Source of the DNA: Seiridium cupressi
Taxonomy: Eukaryota; Ascomycota; Sordariomycetes; Amphisphaeriales; Sporocadaceae
Length of the DNA: 64,000 nucleotides
NCBI GenBank assembly: GCA_036674765.1
Contig: JARVKI010000046.1
Span: forward strand, 186,001 to 250,000
Direction: 5' to 3'
In this document: in pieces, positions 10,405-23,103 of the stretch
How positions within the stretch are numbered: position 1 is the first letter of the stretch
Layout of the letters: each line of letters begins with the position of its first letter
Notes under the pieces: generated by a model
Database searches by the model: none
Told to the model about the DNA's origin: nothing
The model's input: only the letters and a program-made list of their open reading frames with translations
Program-made: the position numbers and the translations under genes

Positions 10405-11776
10405 CTATATTCTGAAGTCCTTGTAGGTCCACTTCTCTGTGGATTTCATCCGGGCCTGCCTCTTCGCGGTCCTCCTGCGGGCCTCCAACTTGCCTCTCAC
10501 CAAAAGACTCCGATACCGGTCTTTTAGGAGATTGCCTTCTGGTTTCAGCAACCTCAGGGAGTCTTGCAGCTCGTCTGGGAGTATCAATTCCAGGTCCTTC
10601 TCCGGTAGTTTCAGCTTGCCCAGCTGCTTCCTGCGGAGGACCTCGTCAGTACCATCGATCGTGCTGTCACTCTCATCGGCCTTGACCAGGGCTCGAGCTT
10701 GGTCTCTCTCAGAGGCGGCCTTGGCGAGCTCTTTGATCTGCTCCAACTGAGCCTTCCTGACCTTCGTCTTCTCCTCGTGCTTCAGCCTCCGCTCCTCCTC
10801 CTTGCGTCTCTTGATCTTGTTCCTCTGTACTTGTGTCTTCCTTCCTGGTTTCTTGGCCGATAGCTTCAGCTCCTCGCCTCCACTCTGGAAACCTTCCCAT
10901 TCGGAATCTTCCTCCCATTCTGAAAGCTCAGCACGGGCTTCCGCAGCCTCTGCTTCGGCAGCCGACCTAGCCGCAGCCTCCATCTTGACACGATCCGCCT
11001 CTTCCTCAGCTAGGCGCTTCTTCTCAGCCTCTACCACCTTTTTGGCTTCCTCGTTGTAGCGAGCCTCGTAATCTGGGAAGGCGGGATTGTAGCTGTAACC
11101 ACCAGTTGGTTTCGCGACAGCTGGAACCGTCTTTCCGCTCGCTGCAAGTGAAATGGCTTTCTCAGTGATGGACTTGGGCGCTTTCTTTTCGTCGTTCCGG
11201 ACATCATGCAGTTCACCAACCGGCTTGGGCTTGACTGCCATACCCCATGGATCGTATGCTGTCTCGGAGAACTCGATTGTATCTTCGTGGTGACCATCGG
11301 CCACTTTCTTCAGGCGATTAAGTTCTTTATGTGTAATATATCCGGTGCGTTGTCGTTTGGGCGCAACAATGCCATCCGTAGTCTTGGAAACATTTTCACC
11401 AGATCTCTTTCGCGAGTCAACCGCTGGAATAGCTGAGCGCGCGGCAAGGATTTCGTCCGACTTGAGCTTCTTCGTGACATGTTTCGGAAATTTCTTGGGC
11501 ATTGCTGCGTCGCCGGTAGTATCAAGAGTGAAGAGGTCGCCGGAATCTCGCTCTGCCACAACACCACTGCACAGTACCGTCAGCGCACGAATTACGGCAA
11601 GTAAAACATTGGTATTTGACCAACCCTTTAATGATTTCCTCGTTCAATTCCTCGAGGCCTTTCTGGACCTGACTGACATCTACGTTTTTCCGCCATGCCT
11701 TCTTGCCTTTCCTTGACGGTTGCTTGTATGTGGCTGGTGCCTCAGTCGAGCCTGCGAGAGGCTTTATTACGGGCAT
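10405..11776 (-). CDS. NOP53: Ribosome biogenesis protein Nop53 (60S maturation, exosome adaptor)
   Basis: Two exons, 11776-11625 and 10405-11566, with a 58-nt intron (donor GTTGGT, branch GCTGAC, acceptor GTGCAG), giving 437 residues. Nop53/PICT1 proteins bind pre-60S particles and recruit the exosome helicase Mtr4 for ITS2 processing in the nucleolus. Visible family features are the N-terminal SRKGKKAWRKNVDV, then DLFTLDT directly after the splice, AYDPWG, a long Lys/Glu/Arg-rich coiled-coil region (about residues 240-370), and an Arg-rich C-terminus ending RMKSTEKWTYKDFRI. The region between the ATG and the splice is needed for the family N-terminus. Housekeeping gene, no anomaly. Confidence 0.92.
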
Positions 11777-12547
11777 GGTGACTATCCCTGGGTATGAGGC
11801 GTAGTGGAGGGCCTGCGTTGCGATGTGTTGCGAGGTTCGAAGTTGGCCCAAAGATTGGCGGGGGCTTGTGAATGCTCCAATCTTCTGTCTCTCGCAAAAT
11901 TTCGGTTGGTCCTGACTGATAAGAAATAATCTGTTATCAATTGCAGGGGTTCTTGGAATTTATCGCCACCTGTGGGCGCCTGGCTAGATGACGGAGGCCA
12001 GCGGGCCTAGCGCTGAAGCACCACCTGACTTCAGACTTCAATGGTAACCCAGGCGCCAGAGCGCTGTCGATACTCCACTAATCTGCCCGGAAGGCGCTGC
12101 CGGTCTTGCACAATCAAGACTTGGGTAGCTGCGGACGAGCAACCTTTCAAGAGGTCATATTCGCCAGACTTATTTTGCTTTCCCCTTTTAGGTGTCTATA
12201 GGTTACAAAAAGGGTTCAGTCAGCTCATACTTCCTCTCCTGCGTGAAGTAGCCTGTAGTACATAATTCCGCTCCCGCATCCTTTCACTAATTGGGTGTCC
12301 TTATTCTCGTTTTTTGAAAGCCTCTGGCGAGATCCACACCGGCCCAACCCCGTGGACCCCAGACCCAGGACCCAGAACCGCGGAGCCGCGCCCCTTTCTT
12401 GCATCCGCCTATTGACACCGACGACATCCAAGCTACGGCCTGAACACTGAACCACCTTCGCCGACAACTCCCTCGAACTCGGGCCAGCACATCTGATCGA
12501 CACAGAACCTCCACTGCACAGTCGCGCAATCCTACCGATACGCAAAG
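11777..12547. other. Divergent promoter region of NOP53 and YPT6
   Basis: 771 bp between two divergent housekeeping genes. Rich in short C/G runs near 12330-12420. No convincing reading frame; the minus-strand frames around 12225-12590 overlap the YPT6 start and look like shadows. Confidence 0.5.
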
Positions 12548-13552
<1,005 letters not shown>

Positions 13553-14017
13553 GTCGAGTAAGACGATCTTGCACCTACAAACTGCTTACCACGATGAGTG
13601 CGACTCAGAAAGATGAATCTGGATATTGTTGACCTTCTAGGGTGGTCCGGCGAGCGAATGGCCGTGGAGGCTGTATAATACAAAGCGGGCAGCAGCTGAG
13701 GGTTTAGGAAGAGAGAGAACCGCGCATTGCATAAAGAAGGAATCCGTCAAAAGAAGTCGGTCGGCATTTACAACGATATGAAATTTAGTATATGTAATAC
13801 GCCTTAGTTTCAGCGCAGTAGCCAAGGTACAACTCTAGGGTCTCTCACAGGAGCGCAGCGAATTTATATCCTTCCTCGGACACAAATATGCCCAACAGCT
13901 CCAGATGGCACTGATTTGTCTGACTCGTATCGCACGACACGGCATTCCCACTGAATCAGTGGGTTCTTATGTGAAAATTTCTGTGAAGGTACATTTCTGA
14001 ACGCTGGCTGTCAACTT
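13553..14017. other. Convergent intergenic region, no gene seen
   Basis: 3' flanks of YPT6 and the ribose-5-phosphate isomerase gene. No supported reading frame or repeat. Confidence 0.5.
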
Positions 14018-15152
14018 CTATTGTGCTTCCCGCGTCTCGACCGATCCGTCTGCCATGCCAAAATATGCAATGATTGGTTTCTCTGCATCCACCAACAAAG
14101 TCCTAGATTCGGGGCCATTGTAGCCGGAAAAGATGCCAGTCTCCAGCACTCCTTGCATATTCTTCAACCGCACTGCCAGCTCGTTCACCGTCCAGAGACC
14201 TTTCGAAGGGTCTGTCTTGTCCTTTTCGCTGTTGAGGAGTAGAGGCGGGAAAGGGGCATCGATGATGTGGTTTCCGTTATCTGTCACAATGGGTCCAGCC
14301 TTACCGGGCAGTCCGGACCGTATGAAGGGCTTGATACTGCCCATGGTGATAAGCTGTCGACGCACACGCTCGGTGAAGAGCGGCTGTACTTCGATCGGCA
14401 CGCCGACCCAGTTTGTGAGGAGACGGTCAACCTTTTTACGGTAGTCTGTTTGAGCGCATGTCAATTATCGGGTGTGCACGAATATCTCGCTCATAAAAAG
14501 GGGCGAAAGACTTACCAGCAACGCAGACGAACTTTTTACTGGACACGGCAACCAATTTTTCCTGATAGTGACAGCCACCTCCTCCCTTGATGAGGTTCAG
14601 CTCCAGGTCGATCTCATCTGCACCATCAAAGCACACATCCAGGTACTGCTGGCCCTCCTCATACTCGGCCTCCATGACCATGTCGTCGATGGCCAGGAGA
14701 GGCAGCCGGGCCACCCGGATCAGGTCGCGCGACTGAATGCCCGTAGGCACAAACTTCATGTTATCTGTCTGTGACTTGGGTAGCTCCGCGATCGCTTCCA
14801 CGACATACTTGATGGTCGAGCCGGAACCAATACCGATTCGCTTGTAGGATGGCAGGAGATGCTCCTCGACTGCCTTACGGCCGGCAGCACGTTTCGCGGA
14901 CTCGACGAGGTCGCCGGCGGTGCTGACGTGTGGCGGAGGAGGGGGTTCCATTTTTGTCGACATTGTTCGTGAGTGGGAATTGGCAGTCATCTTTGCAGAG
15001 GTAATTTGAAGTAGGGGTTTCCGGGGAGGAGAAAGAGATACGCTCGCAATGCAGATTTGTCTCCCAGGGGCGCGTATATTCGAAGCTCTAGAAAGCAATG
15101 TGCGTGGGGGGACGACAAGTCCAAGTCCGGAAGCCGGAGAAATACACTTCAT
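14018..15152 (-). CDS. RKI1: Ribose-5-phosphate isomerase A
   Basis: Two exons, 15152-14516 and 14445-14018, with a 70-nt intron joining CVA to DYRKKVDRL, giving 354 residues from the first ATG. It interconverts ribose-5-phosphate and ribulose-5-phosphate in the non-oxidative pentose phosphate pathway. RpiA motifs are seen: GIGSGSTIKYVVEAI (phosphate loop), PTGIQSRDLI, CFDGADEIDLELNLIKGGGG (substrate site with the conserved Asp pair) and EKLVAVSSKKF. The C-terminal part has GVPIEVQPLF and GIFSGYNG. The first 54 residues are Ser/Arg/Pro-rich and precede the family domain; ATG codons at 14990 and 14963 give more usual N-termini. The long form could carry a targeting signal, but this is unproven. 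Confidence 0.93.
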
Positions 15153-16675
15153 ATAGTTGGAAAGTAGCCGTAAATTTTCTAGCGAGAACGGACAGCGCGA
15201 ATAGCGAGGTGACGGTTCGGCGAATGCGGTATTATTGGATGTTAGACAGTCCTCCCGGATGTCGAGCTTTCAATTGAACGAGTTACTGTCAGGTAGGTTG
15301 CTTACGGAACCGATGGGTGCGATCTTGAAACGGTAAAGGCCCGCCGCCAATTGTGCAGCTTGTTCACGATAATGCGAGCCCCGCGATCGTCTGCCCTGCA
15401 GCTTGGCGTCGCTCAGAAAATGGAGGGGTCTATAATGACGTCCCGGCTCCGGCGTGGAGCTGAGTCAGGGGTGGATCTGCTAGAGCTGGCGAGCTTGAGT
15501 TGCATTGTCTCGTAACGAGGTCGGCCGGCAACTATTGGGCTAAATCAACCTCGCCTCAAGCCGGGTTATGTAGTATCGTGACAATTATTCCCGGTTCAAT
15601 TCAATCACGACATTATTCCAAACGCGACATCGTACCGCTTGAATGCATTGTCACACGGTTCGAAACTGCCCACTGAGGAACTGTAAGCCTCAACGCAGCC
15701 CTATCGGAGGCATTTACAGCTCGTGATGGAAGTCCACATGCCCAACACTTGCCTCTCGGTAATCCCGCCTGTATCGTGAGACCACGTATTTTTCCAAGCC
15801 ACCCACATGGTCGAATGTTGAGAGACTGCCACCTCTTATCTCATGTCAGTCGCGTCAAAGGTAACCCCAATTACGACTAGAGGGACGAATGCGACTGTGT
15901 TGTTTGTCACACCACCCGCCCTGATAGTACTCGAAGATGGGCGCCTTGCACAGCAACACGACATGTCTCTCTATAACTACGCAACGACTCGCAACCCCCA
16001 CGTGTTAGCCCCGTCAGCTGTGCATACTATCGAGGGCGTGCTAGAAACCGCGCCCATTTATATTGCACAATGTCATGCATCAACCCTTCCGATAATCTGT
16101 GTTTTGTCGCTTCCTATTTGGCAAATCTAACGGGCGAGCTTGATGTCATATACATCAAATGAAATGAACATTGCAGAAAAGGTGAACAACAAGTAAGCCT
16201 GATTGATGGCAGCCACCCTAAAACAAGTATGCCTAGTCACTGGCTGGCTTGGCAAAGTCAAGAGACTTGCAAAAGTGCATACGATAGTCGCCACCTTGTA
16301 AAGCTTCGAGGCTCACACAACATGATGAGGCCGTACCTCAAGAAAGGCTAGTGTGCCAGACCTGATAGATGCTAAAGATTGTAAAAGCTTGGTTATGTGA
16401 AGAGAAAAGGCAGTCCAGAGCGTTTGCATTTCCAGATTCGAGCTTGCCCAAGGGGAATGGTGTAACGACTCGATGGATATCGAAGGATATCGAACCTGAT
16501 TTTGGCTATAGCTATGCTGATGGTGCGCAAACATCTTTTTCGACCATACATGGAATTGATTAGCATATTTGTTCAGCAGCCATTAAAACACTGAGAACTC
16601 AAAGCCTATCAAGCTCAGGCTAGCGTATATTTATAAGAATTTGGGCCAGGCAGGCGGCCCGGAAAGAGTATACTG
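15153..16675. other. Intergenic, 1.5 kb, no gene seen
   Basis: Upstream of RKI1 and downstream of the UNC93-like gene. Short frames only; the longest, 15843-16130 on the plus strand (95 codons), matches nothing I know. Confidence 0.5.
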
Positions 16676-18210
16676 TTAGACCACTTTGTCTTGGTAGGAG
16701 TCTGAACCGGATACTTCATTATTGACATTGGTTGTGCGACCGTCTGCAACGATTCCCTTCTCCTCAAGAACGTGGTTCGGAACAACTGCGCCCTCCTCAT
16801 TTTTATCATAGTTCGTATCTGCCATGTGGTATACGCCCAGATAGTAGAAGACGGAGATGCCGATGATGTAGAAAAGAAGCACACCACCCGCCTCGGCGAT
16901 GAAGGGGATTTGTATTGAGTCGAGTCCGAAGCATAGAGCCTCTCCGGCGCCCAGGACACCGCGAAATACACCGACGTAATGAGTCAAAGTTCGCGGATTG
17001 TTTGTGAGGGCACCTATCCAGTAGTACACGATGTTGTGCCACAGTTGCTACATCAAAATGGTCAGAAGAGCCCTCTCGGAAAGGGCTAAGATACTCACGC
17101 TTGAAACCCAGGTGAGCATGAAAAGCACAAATATCCAGCCAAATCTGGGCTCTATCCAATCCGTTGGATCAGTAGGCGGTTGGCTTCGGTCATAATTGCG
17201 AACGCGAATCATTTCCCAGACCCATGCCACGATCATGGGAGTCGCAACGACTGTCAGTCCCACCAATCCACGCTTTCTTCTTCCCCAGACCTTGTGGTCT
17301 AGGATCCACTGAAGGCCCCAGCCGGCTGGGATTTGGAGAACGACGGCAATGAAACTCAAGAGTGAGCGAACCCGCAAATTGTTCAGATGAGCTGTATTAG
17401 GCAAAGTTAGCTTCTATGCGCATTCCTTTTCCGACGATGCTTACCGTTCACTGCTCCACTGTACACTAGGAAACACTCCGATGGGAAGAAAGCGGGAAGC
17501 ATCAAGAGCAACTTTGGGTCTTTGAACACTGCCAGGTTGTCCTTGAATTCTTTCCAGGCCGCCCTCGGTGGATTGACGGCGACGACAGATCCATCATCTC
17601 TCTTGAGTTTATGTGGCCTCTGCAGCAGCAAGCACATAAGTCCCCCGATTACCATAATGACAATGAAGGCGATATAAACCGATCGAGGAACTCCTGCAGT
17701 GGTGTTTGAGTTACGATTGATGATGACCGGAATAATGCCTCCTATGACCGAGCCCAGAGCTTGCATGTTCATCAGCATCGTGGCGTATGCGCCCTTTTCG
17801 CTTTCTTCCGGATACGCAGTGGCGATATAGCCCGCCGTGATAAAGACACAGCCAGCACCTATACCGATTATAGGCCCAGAGGCGTATGGGTAGTCCCTCT
17901 TGCCAGTCTCATCGTAGTACCACAAAGACCCGACATAGACCGCATATGTCTGCACTCCAATGCACATAGTGATACCTGGGCCAAGCTTGTTCAAGATTGA
18001 ACCACCGAAGGAGGATGACAAGAACCAGACCGAGCAAAGTGTCGCGTTGACAACTTGGACTACTTGAGCAGAGTCCGGGCGACCCCCGCCTGCGCCAAGG
18101 AGATTCAGGGCTACATACAGTCCTGCAGAGCAACCTACTCCAATGCCACTGATAAAGTTCTGCGTCCATGGACTGTGCAAGCGAAACTTGCGACGTAGCT
18201 GAGTAGCCAT
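16676..18210 (-). CDS. UNC93-like / DUF895 major facilitator membrane protein
   Basis: Three exons: 18210-17445, 17391-17099 and 17047-16676. Introns of 53 and 51 nt (donors GTAAGC and GTGAGT, branch sites GCTAAC and CTGAC) keep the frame, giving 476 residues. About eleven hydrophobic segments are visible. The N-terminal ISGIGVGCSAGLYVALNLLG and the C-terminal QLWHNIVYYWIGAL followed by a GVFRGVLGAGEALCFGLDS stretch are typical of fungal UNC93-like transporters. Charged loops separate the halves, and the C-terminus is a polar cytosolic tail. Members sit in the plasma or internal membranes; the substrate is unknown. No lesion seen. Confidence 0.85.
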
Positions 18211-19499
18211 AGTGAGTGCTTATGGACAAAACTAGTATGAGAGAAAGGAAACAGAACGGCCATGTCTACTGAGAAAAATCCTAAATGTGACAAGATCCAT
18301 GCTGGCATCTTATCCCAATGTCTACACGAAGTTTGCAGAGAGATTGACGCTCTAGTGATGACTATGAACGATGCAATTGGCTGTACGAACCAGCATGCAT
18401 TTGGATCAGCACGCGGCGAGTGCATCGAGTCACATTGCACCCATGCACCCATGCATATAGGCCCATTGCGACGCTTGGCCCTTCGATTATACATGCTACC
18501 CCGGCACCCGATAGTCTTTAACCTGATATTGGCCTTGCGGACAAGGTTGTAATCCAATCATGGTGGGGTTCGCTTTGTGGCTACAATGTAGCCCAAGTCC
18601 GATAGCCGGTTGGACACTCGGCTATAGGTTCACTATTAGTAGCACACATCTATGGACGTGAACTACAAGATCAAGGTTCAAACACCAATCGACTAATAAA
18701 AGTAAAATCAATTACAGATGATTATGGCAGTACAAAGCTGGAAACGACCCGGCACTAGTTGTCTCGAAGCATAGGGAGGCAGGCGCGGTCCGAGGAATCC
18801 TATTCTAGCGGCTTATCAGCTATGGTGGAGACGTCATGCACCTCGTTAACACAGAATGCAGACAAATGGCACGTTCTTGTCAATTTGCCGAAATCGAGTT
18901 CGATAATGGAAGCCATTTAATCGAGCTCATTCAAAAACTTCTTCTGGAAGCCGAGGCTAGCGAGTCGCGTCACATTAAGCCTTCTACCAATACCTTTTAA
19001 ATGCTAATTATCATAGCTTAATCTAATTTTTATCTTGCTTCTATACGATTACGCGGTGCGGCGTTACCAGTTCTGCATATGTTAGGTTGCCTATGCTTGG
19101 CGCCCACATCCAGCCAGTCTGTCAGTCGATCGGCCGGTCGGTCTATCAAATAATATACAATGTATTAATCTGTCGGTCTGTCAATCGACTGGTCGGTCAA
19201 TCTGTCGGTCGGTTAATATATCTGTTAGTCTGTCAATCTGTCTGTCAATCTGTCAGTCTCATAGTCGATCGGTCAGTCTATTAAATAACCAATTAATCTG
19301 CCTGTCTGCCTGTCTGCCTGCCTGTCTATCTTAATTTATTCCATATTATAGAGTAATAGATCTGAATAGTTGCAAACCTTCAATAATGGTACCTATAAAT
19401 GCGATCTATATAATATTCTATCCTGCACTTGCCATTAGTCGGAGAGTATCTCAGGATGCCACGTCTGACCAGTAGTGATGCGATTTCACGTTAGAGCTC
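18211..19499. other. Intergenic with a degenerate tetranucleotide repeat
   Basis: Upstream of the UNC93-like gene and downstream of the alpha-glucosidase gene. 18640-19080 is AT-rich. The repeat at 19118-19330 is listed separately. No supported gene. Confidence 0.5.
19118..19330. repeat. Degenerate GTCN tetranucleotide repeat
   Basis: About 210 bp dominated by 4-bp steps of TCTG, TCGG, TCAG and TCAA (for example CTGTCAATCTGTCTGTCAAT), broken twice by AT-rich pieces containing CTATCAAATAAT (about 19143) and CTATTAAATAAC (about 19278). Those two pieces resemble each other apart from one C/T and one C/T-type difference, which suggests a longer duplicated unit that has diverged mainly by C-to-T changes. 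Confidence 0.7.
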
Positions 19500-20868
19500 T
19501 CACAAGCACTTTCCAAGAACGCCTTCCCATGGCTTCAATGGCACCATGGCCACTCTCGGCTTCTCAACTCGTCCCTTGGCGTAATTGCCAGCCGCCCAGA
19601 AATCAACTTGAAGCCCCTCAGGCAGGTACCATTCAACCTGTCGACCCGAGAAGTTGAGAACGACAAGCCATTTCTCACCCTTGGCGCTTGTTCTGATGTA
19701 GGCAAAAACCTGCGGGTGCTCATGACTCAACTCCTCAAAGTCGCCGTAGACAAAGACGTCGGCATGCTCTTTCCGGTCTTTCAGCCCCCGCTGCCAGAAT
19801 TGCCACACGCTGAGGTTCTCTGAGCTTTCATGCTTCATCTGTGTTTCGGCGTTGATGGTCTTATAGTCGTCCATCACACGCATCCATGGCTTTACGCCCG
19901 GGTCACAGAAACCAGCGTTGGCGGATGCATCCCACTGCATGGGCGTCCTCGCGTTATCCCTCGCCTTCATATTCACGATGGTTTTTCCATGGTGCAGCTG
20001 CTCCGGATCATCGGCGTACAACTCTTTCACCTTCTTCCAGTAGTTGATAGTCTCGATATCCTTATACTCCTCGATGTCCCATTCCTTGGGAACATTTCGC
20101 ATACCGATTTCCTCGCCCTGGTACACGAAGAGTGTACCGCCTAGAGTCGTCTGCATCAAGGCAACCAGCTTTGCACCCAGATGTCTGTATTCGTCGCTAT
20201 CATCGGCGTAACGAGAGACCGATCTTGGGTTGTCATGGTTCTCGATGAACACGGAGTTCCACCCGTCCAAGTCAATCATGACTCTCTGCCACCTCGAAAT
20301 GATGCTTTTCAATTCCTTGACGTCCCAGGGTTTTAACGCCATTCTAACATGGGGTTTGTCAATATCGACAACATCAAAGATGAATATCATCCTCAATTCG
20401 CCGGCCTTCGCGCCCACTGTTCGCAACACTTCTTTCTCGTCGCTGACTCCTGGCATCTCGCCAACTGTGATGGTATCATACTTGCTGAGGACCTCCCTAT
20501 GCATTTCCTGGAGATAGTCATGGAGCCTAGGTCCGTTTACGAAATACTTGAAGGCGGGCTGATACTTGTGGCCTTTTCCTAGCACGATATCGGCATCCGG
20601 ATATCCAGGGACCTTGGAGATGAGGTTGATGACGTCCATACGGAAGCCAGCAGCACCTCTCTTTAGCCAGAAATGCATCACATCCCACACGGCAGCGCGC
20701 ACTTCGGGGTTCTCCCAGTTCAGGTCGGGCTGTTCTGGCGTGAAGAGAGCAAGGGCATACTCTCCGGTGGCTTCATCATACGTCCATGCCGAGTTCGCCT
20801 CCCCAAGTATCTGTGCCCAGTTGTTCGGTGGCTCGGGTTTCCCATCTGCTCCGATGCTCTTCGGTTTC

Positions 20869-20900
<32 letters not shown>

Positions 20901-21293
20901 CTTGCTGCTGCGGGATTCCAGGAACCAGGGGTGCTCATCGCTGGTATGGTTGACCACGAGATCCATCATGAGTTTCATGTCGCGCTTTTTCAGCTCGGCG
21001 ATAAGGACATCTACGTCCTCTAGCGTACCGTAGCATGGGTCAATTTGCTTATAGTCCGCGATGTCATAGCCCATGTCTGCCTGAGGAGACTTGAAGATTG
21101 GGCTGGACCAAAGCACATTAACGCCGAGCTCCTTGAGGTAGTCTAGCCGTGAGGTTATGCCTTTGATACTGCCCCATCCTGACGTGTTGCCGGGATGGGA
21201 CTGGAAGGAGGATGGATAAATTTGGTATACGACGGCCTCCTTCCACCATTGCGGGGTTGAGAATGATGACGTTTTGTATGATTCTGTAACCAT
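19500..21293 (-). CDS. Intracellular alpha-glucosidase (maltase), GH13
   Basis: A single-exon protein of 597 residues that hydrolyses alpha-1,4 and possibly alpha-1,6 glucosyl bonds of maltose-type oligosaccharides. It starts VVYQIYPSSF as GH13 oligo-1,6-glucosidase/maltase proteins do. The conserved regions are DLVVNHTSDEHPWF (region I), GFRMDVIN with nucleophile D220, TVGEMPG with acid/base E279 and FIENHDNPR with transition-state stabiliser D354. The C-terminal beta domain ends VPLKPWEGVLGKCL. There is no signal peptide, so a cytosolic enzyme is likely, fed by a maltose permease that is not in this window. Two CCCCAC boxes upstream may give carbon repression. The ORF is complete. Confidence 0.93.
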
Positions 21294-22512
21294 TTTGACA
21301 AATCTCTTTTTTCAGTTCTTCTGGAAGAATTGAGGGAAAAGATAGAGGTAATATAGAGCAAGGTTGAGAGAAGTTTATAGAGAGGTCTTCCGACAGCGCC
21401 CAAGTGCGGGAGTGATTCTCCGAGAATATCACCGTCGTGGAACCCCACCATCCATGATCAGCGCCAGCTCACCTATGCGGGACCAGCTGAAGACGTAGCC
21501 CCCCACCTTCTCATTAGCGACCTGGCAATTAGCATAGTCTGGCAGCAATTGAACTTGGACCTGGAATACTAGAAAACTGCATATATTGCATTATGGTAAT
21601 AAATCTACCGATTAGCTATGTGTAGCCAGACTGGCGGAAACATATTTTATTCCTTTTTGTAAAAATGGGAATATGGCGTGATTTTGGAAGGCAAATTCAT
21701 CGTAAATAGATGATCAGTAGCAGTGATGGACCTCGTACTGGGTTAGGATACTGGAGCATTACAGTCACCACGAAAGAACCACTCCTCAGACTCATGCTCA
21801 TGCTCATCCTACCAAATGAACACTCGATTCAGTTGCGTAAAAGGAATGATCAACTGGGATTCTGAGTCGAGCCGAAATATCACCTTGCTTTAGCTCTTTG
21901 CAAGAAGCTCGCAGTAATTCTGTCGATTGCTGCAAGGGATGGGATGTCTCTGAGACTGTAATGAGGTGCGGAGACCGATCACCTGAATTAGGTGGACCCC
22001 AAAACAATGATAGTGATGTCAAGTTTATGAATTCCTCATTGCTGATCAACGGGATGATATGGTAGTTAAGCATTCCTGGTAGACTATATTCGATATGTGA
22101 TTAAGAAGAATCATTATATTAAGTCGCAGGTCGTGTAATTTCCGCCAAACCGAGTCCCGGAGTAACAGGTATAAAGGTTATGGTTGAGATATAATCCCTT
22201 TGGGCTTCTTCCTGCTGCTGGCTCTCCGCGCCTCAAGCCTTGAACTGACACCAGCGATCTCCCGCCAATAGAGTCAAACTGGCCCAACGGATTTCTACAG
22301 TCTATCAAACATGTAATTCTCTTACAAGTCTGAACACATATTTCTCTCCTGCATTTCGTAATACTTATACTTTTACTTATAGACCTGATATGATCCAATG
22401 GTGGTACTAATCTATTAGTGGGTCATCATCAAAAATATAGCCAATATGATTTACGTTAGAGCCATTGTAATCACGTGACAGCAGTAACCAATACAGCTAG
22501 CCAACCCAACAA
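21294..22512. other. Intergenic, alpha-glucosidase promoter and unassigned AT-rich DNA
   Basis: About 21294-21560 is promoter DNA of the alpha-glucosidase gene. The remainder to the tRNA-Ser gene is AT-rich with short minus-strand frames (21804-22398) that match nothing I know. Confidence 0.5.
21443..21506 (-). promoter_or_regulatory. Possible CreA-type GTGGGG boxes upstream of the alpha-glucosidase gene
   Basis: CCCCAC occurs at 21443-21448 and 21501-21506, that is GTGGGG in the direction of the gene, about 150 and 210 bp before its ATG. GTGGGG fits the SYGGRG consensus of the carbon catabolite repressor CreA. Short motifs occur by chance, so this is suggestive only. Confidence 0.35.
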
Positions 22513-22609
22513 GGCACTTTGGCGGAGTGGTTAACGCGATGCCCTGCTATTATACCCAATAGTCAAGGCATTCCCTTCGGGGGCGTGTGTTCGAATCACA
22601 CAGGTGTCG
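22513..22609 (+). tRNA. tRNA-Ser (anticodon GCT), with a 16-nt intron
   Basis: The cloverleaf folds by hand. The 7-bp acceptor stem (GGCACTT with AGGTGTC, including G-T pairs) is followed by discriminator G at 22609. The D stem is GCG/CGC. The anticodon stem is ATGCC (22539-22543) with GGCAT (22567-22571). The T arm is GTGTG-TTCGAAT-CACAC. A long variable arm (CCC-TTC-GGG) marks a class II tRNA, which fits serine. The anticodon GCT is at 22546-22548. After A37 a 16-nt intron (22550-22565) precedes A38. A T5 run at 22612-22616 is a good RNA polymerase III terminator. Confidence 0.9.
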
Positions 22610-23103
22610 TCTTTTTGCTGTTCTTCGCACTTAGAATTTCTTTTTAACATGGAGTATATTTCTAGTTATTCCTGTACAATATTATAGTGCCGTGGCTCGA
22701 CTAAAGCGCACTTGGTTGAACTATAGTGCTGGTATAAAATAAGGGGAATGCGATAATTCTATATAAAGGAGCTCTAACCATCGCGGAGTTTCTATTACGG
22801 ATATTTTAGAAAGCTTATATAACGATTCCTTTATTTTATATATTTTCTTGTACTCTTCATCTTTTAATATTCATATAGAATACCTTCTGTTATAAGAACC
22901 TTTTATGATTTTTGTTTGGAAATTTAATATATAATATCTTTCTTGATAATTTTTTAATTTCTTAATTTCATACTAAATCATTGGTATCGATGCTCTGTTA
23001 GTCGAAGAGCTGTAAGACTAATAATCCCCAAACCCTAGCCAGTCCCAATTTCCAAACGCCTCAAGGCCCAGCCTTGTCCAAATGCTTACATTTAACAAGT
23101 TAT
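22610..23103. other. AT-rich intergenic DNA next to the tRNA gene
   Basis: Very AT-rich from about 22740 to 22990, with no reading frame. Composition is unlike the flanking genes and would fit a mutated repeat remnant, but I see no terminal repeats or coding remains. Confidence 0.5.
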
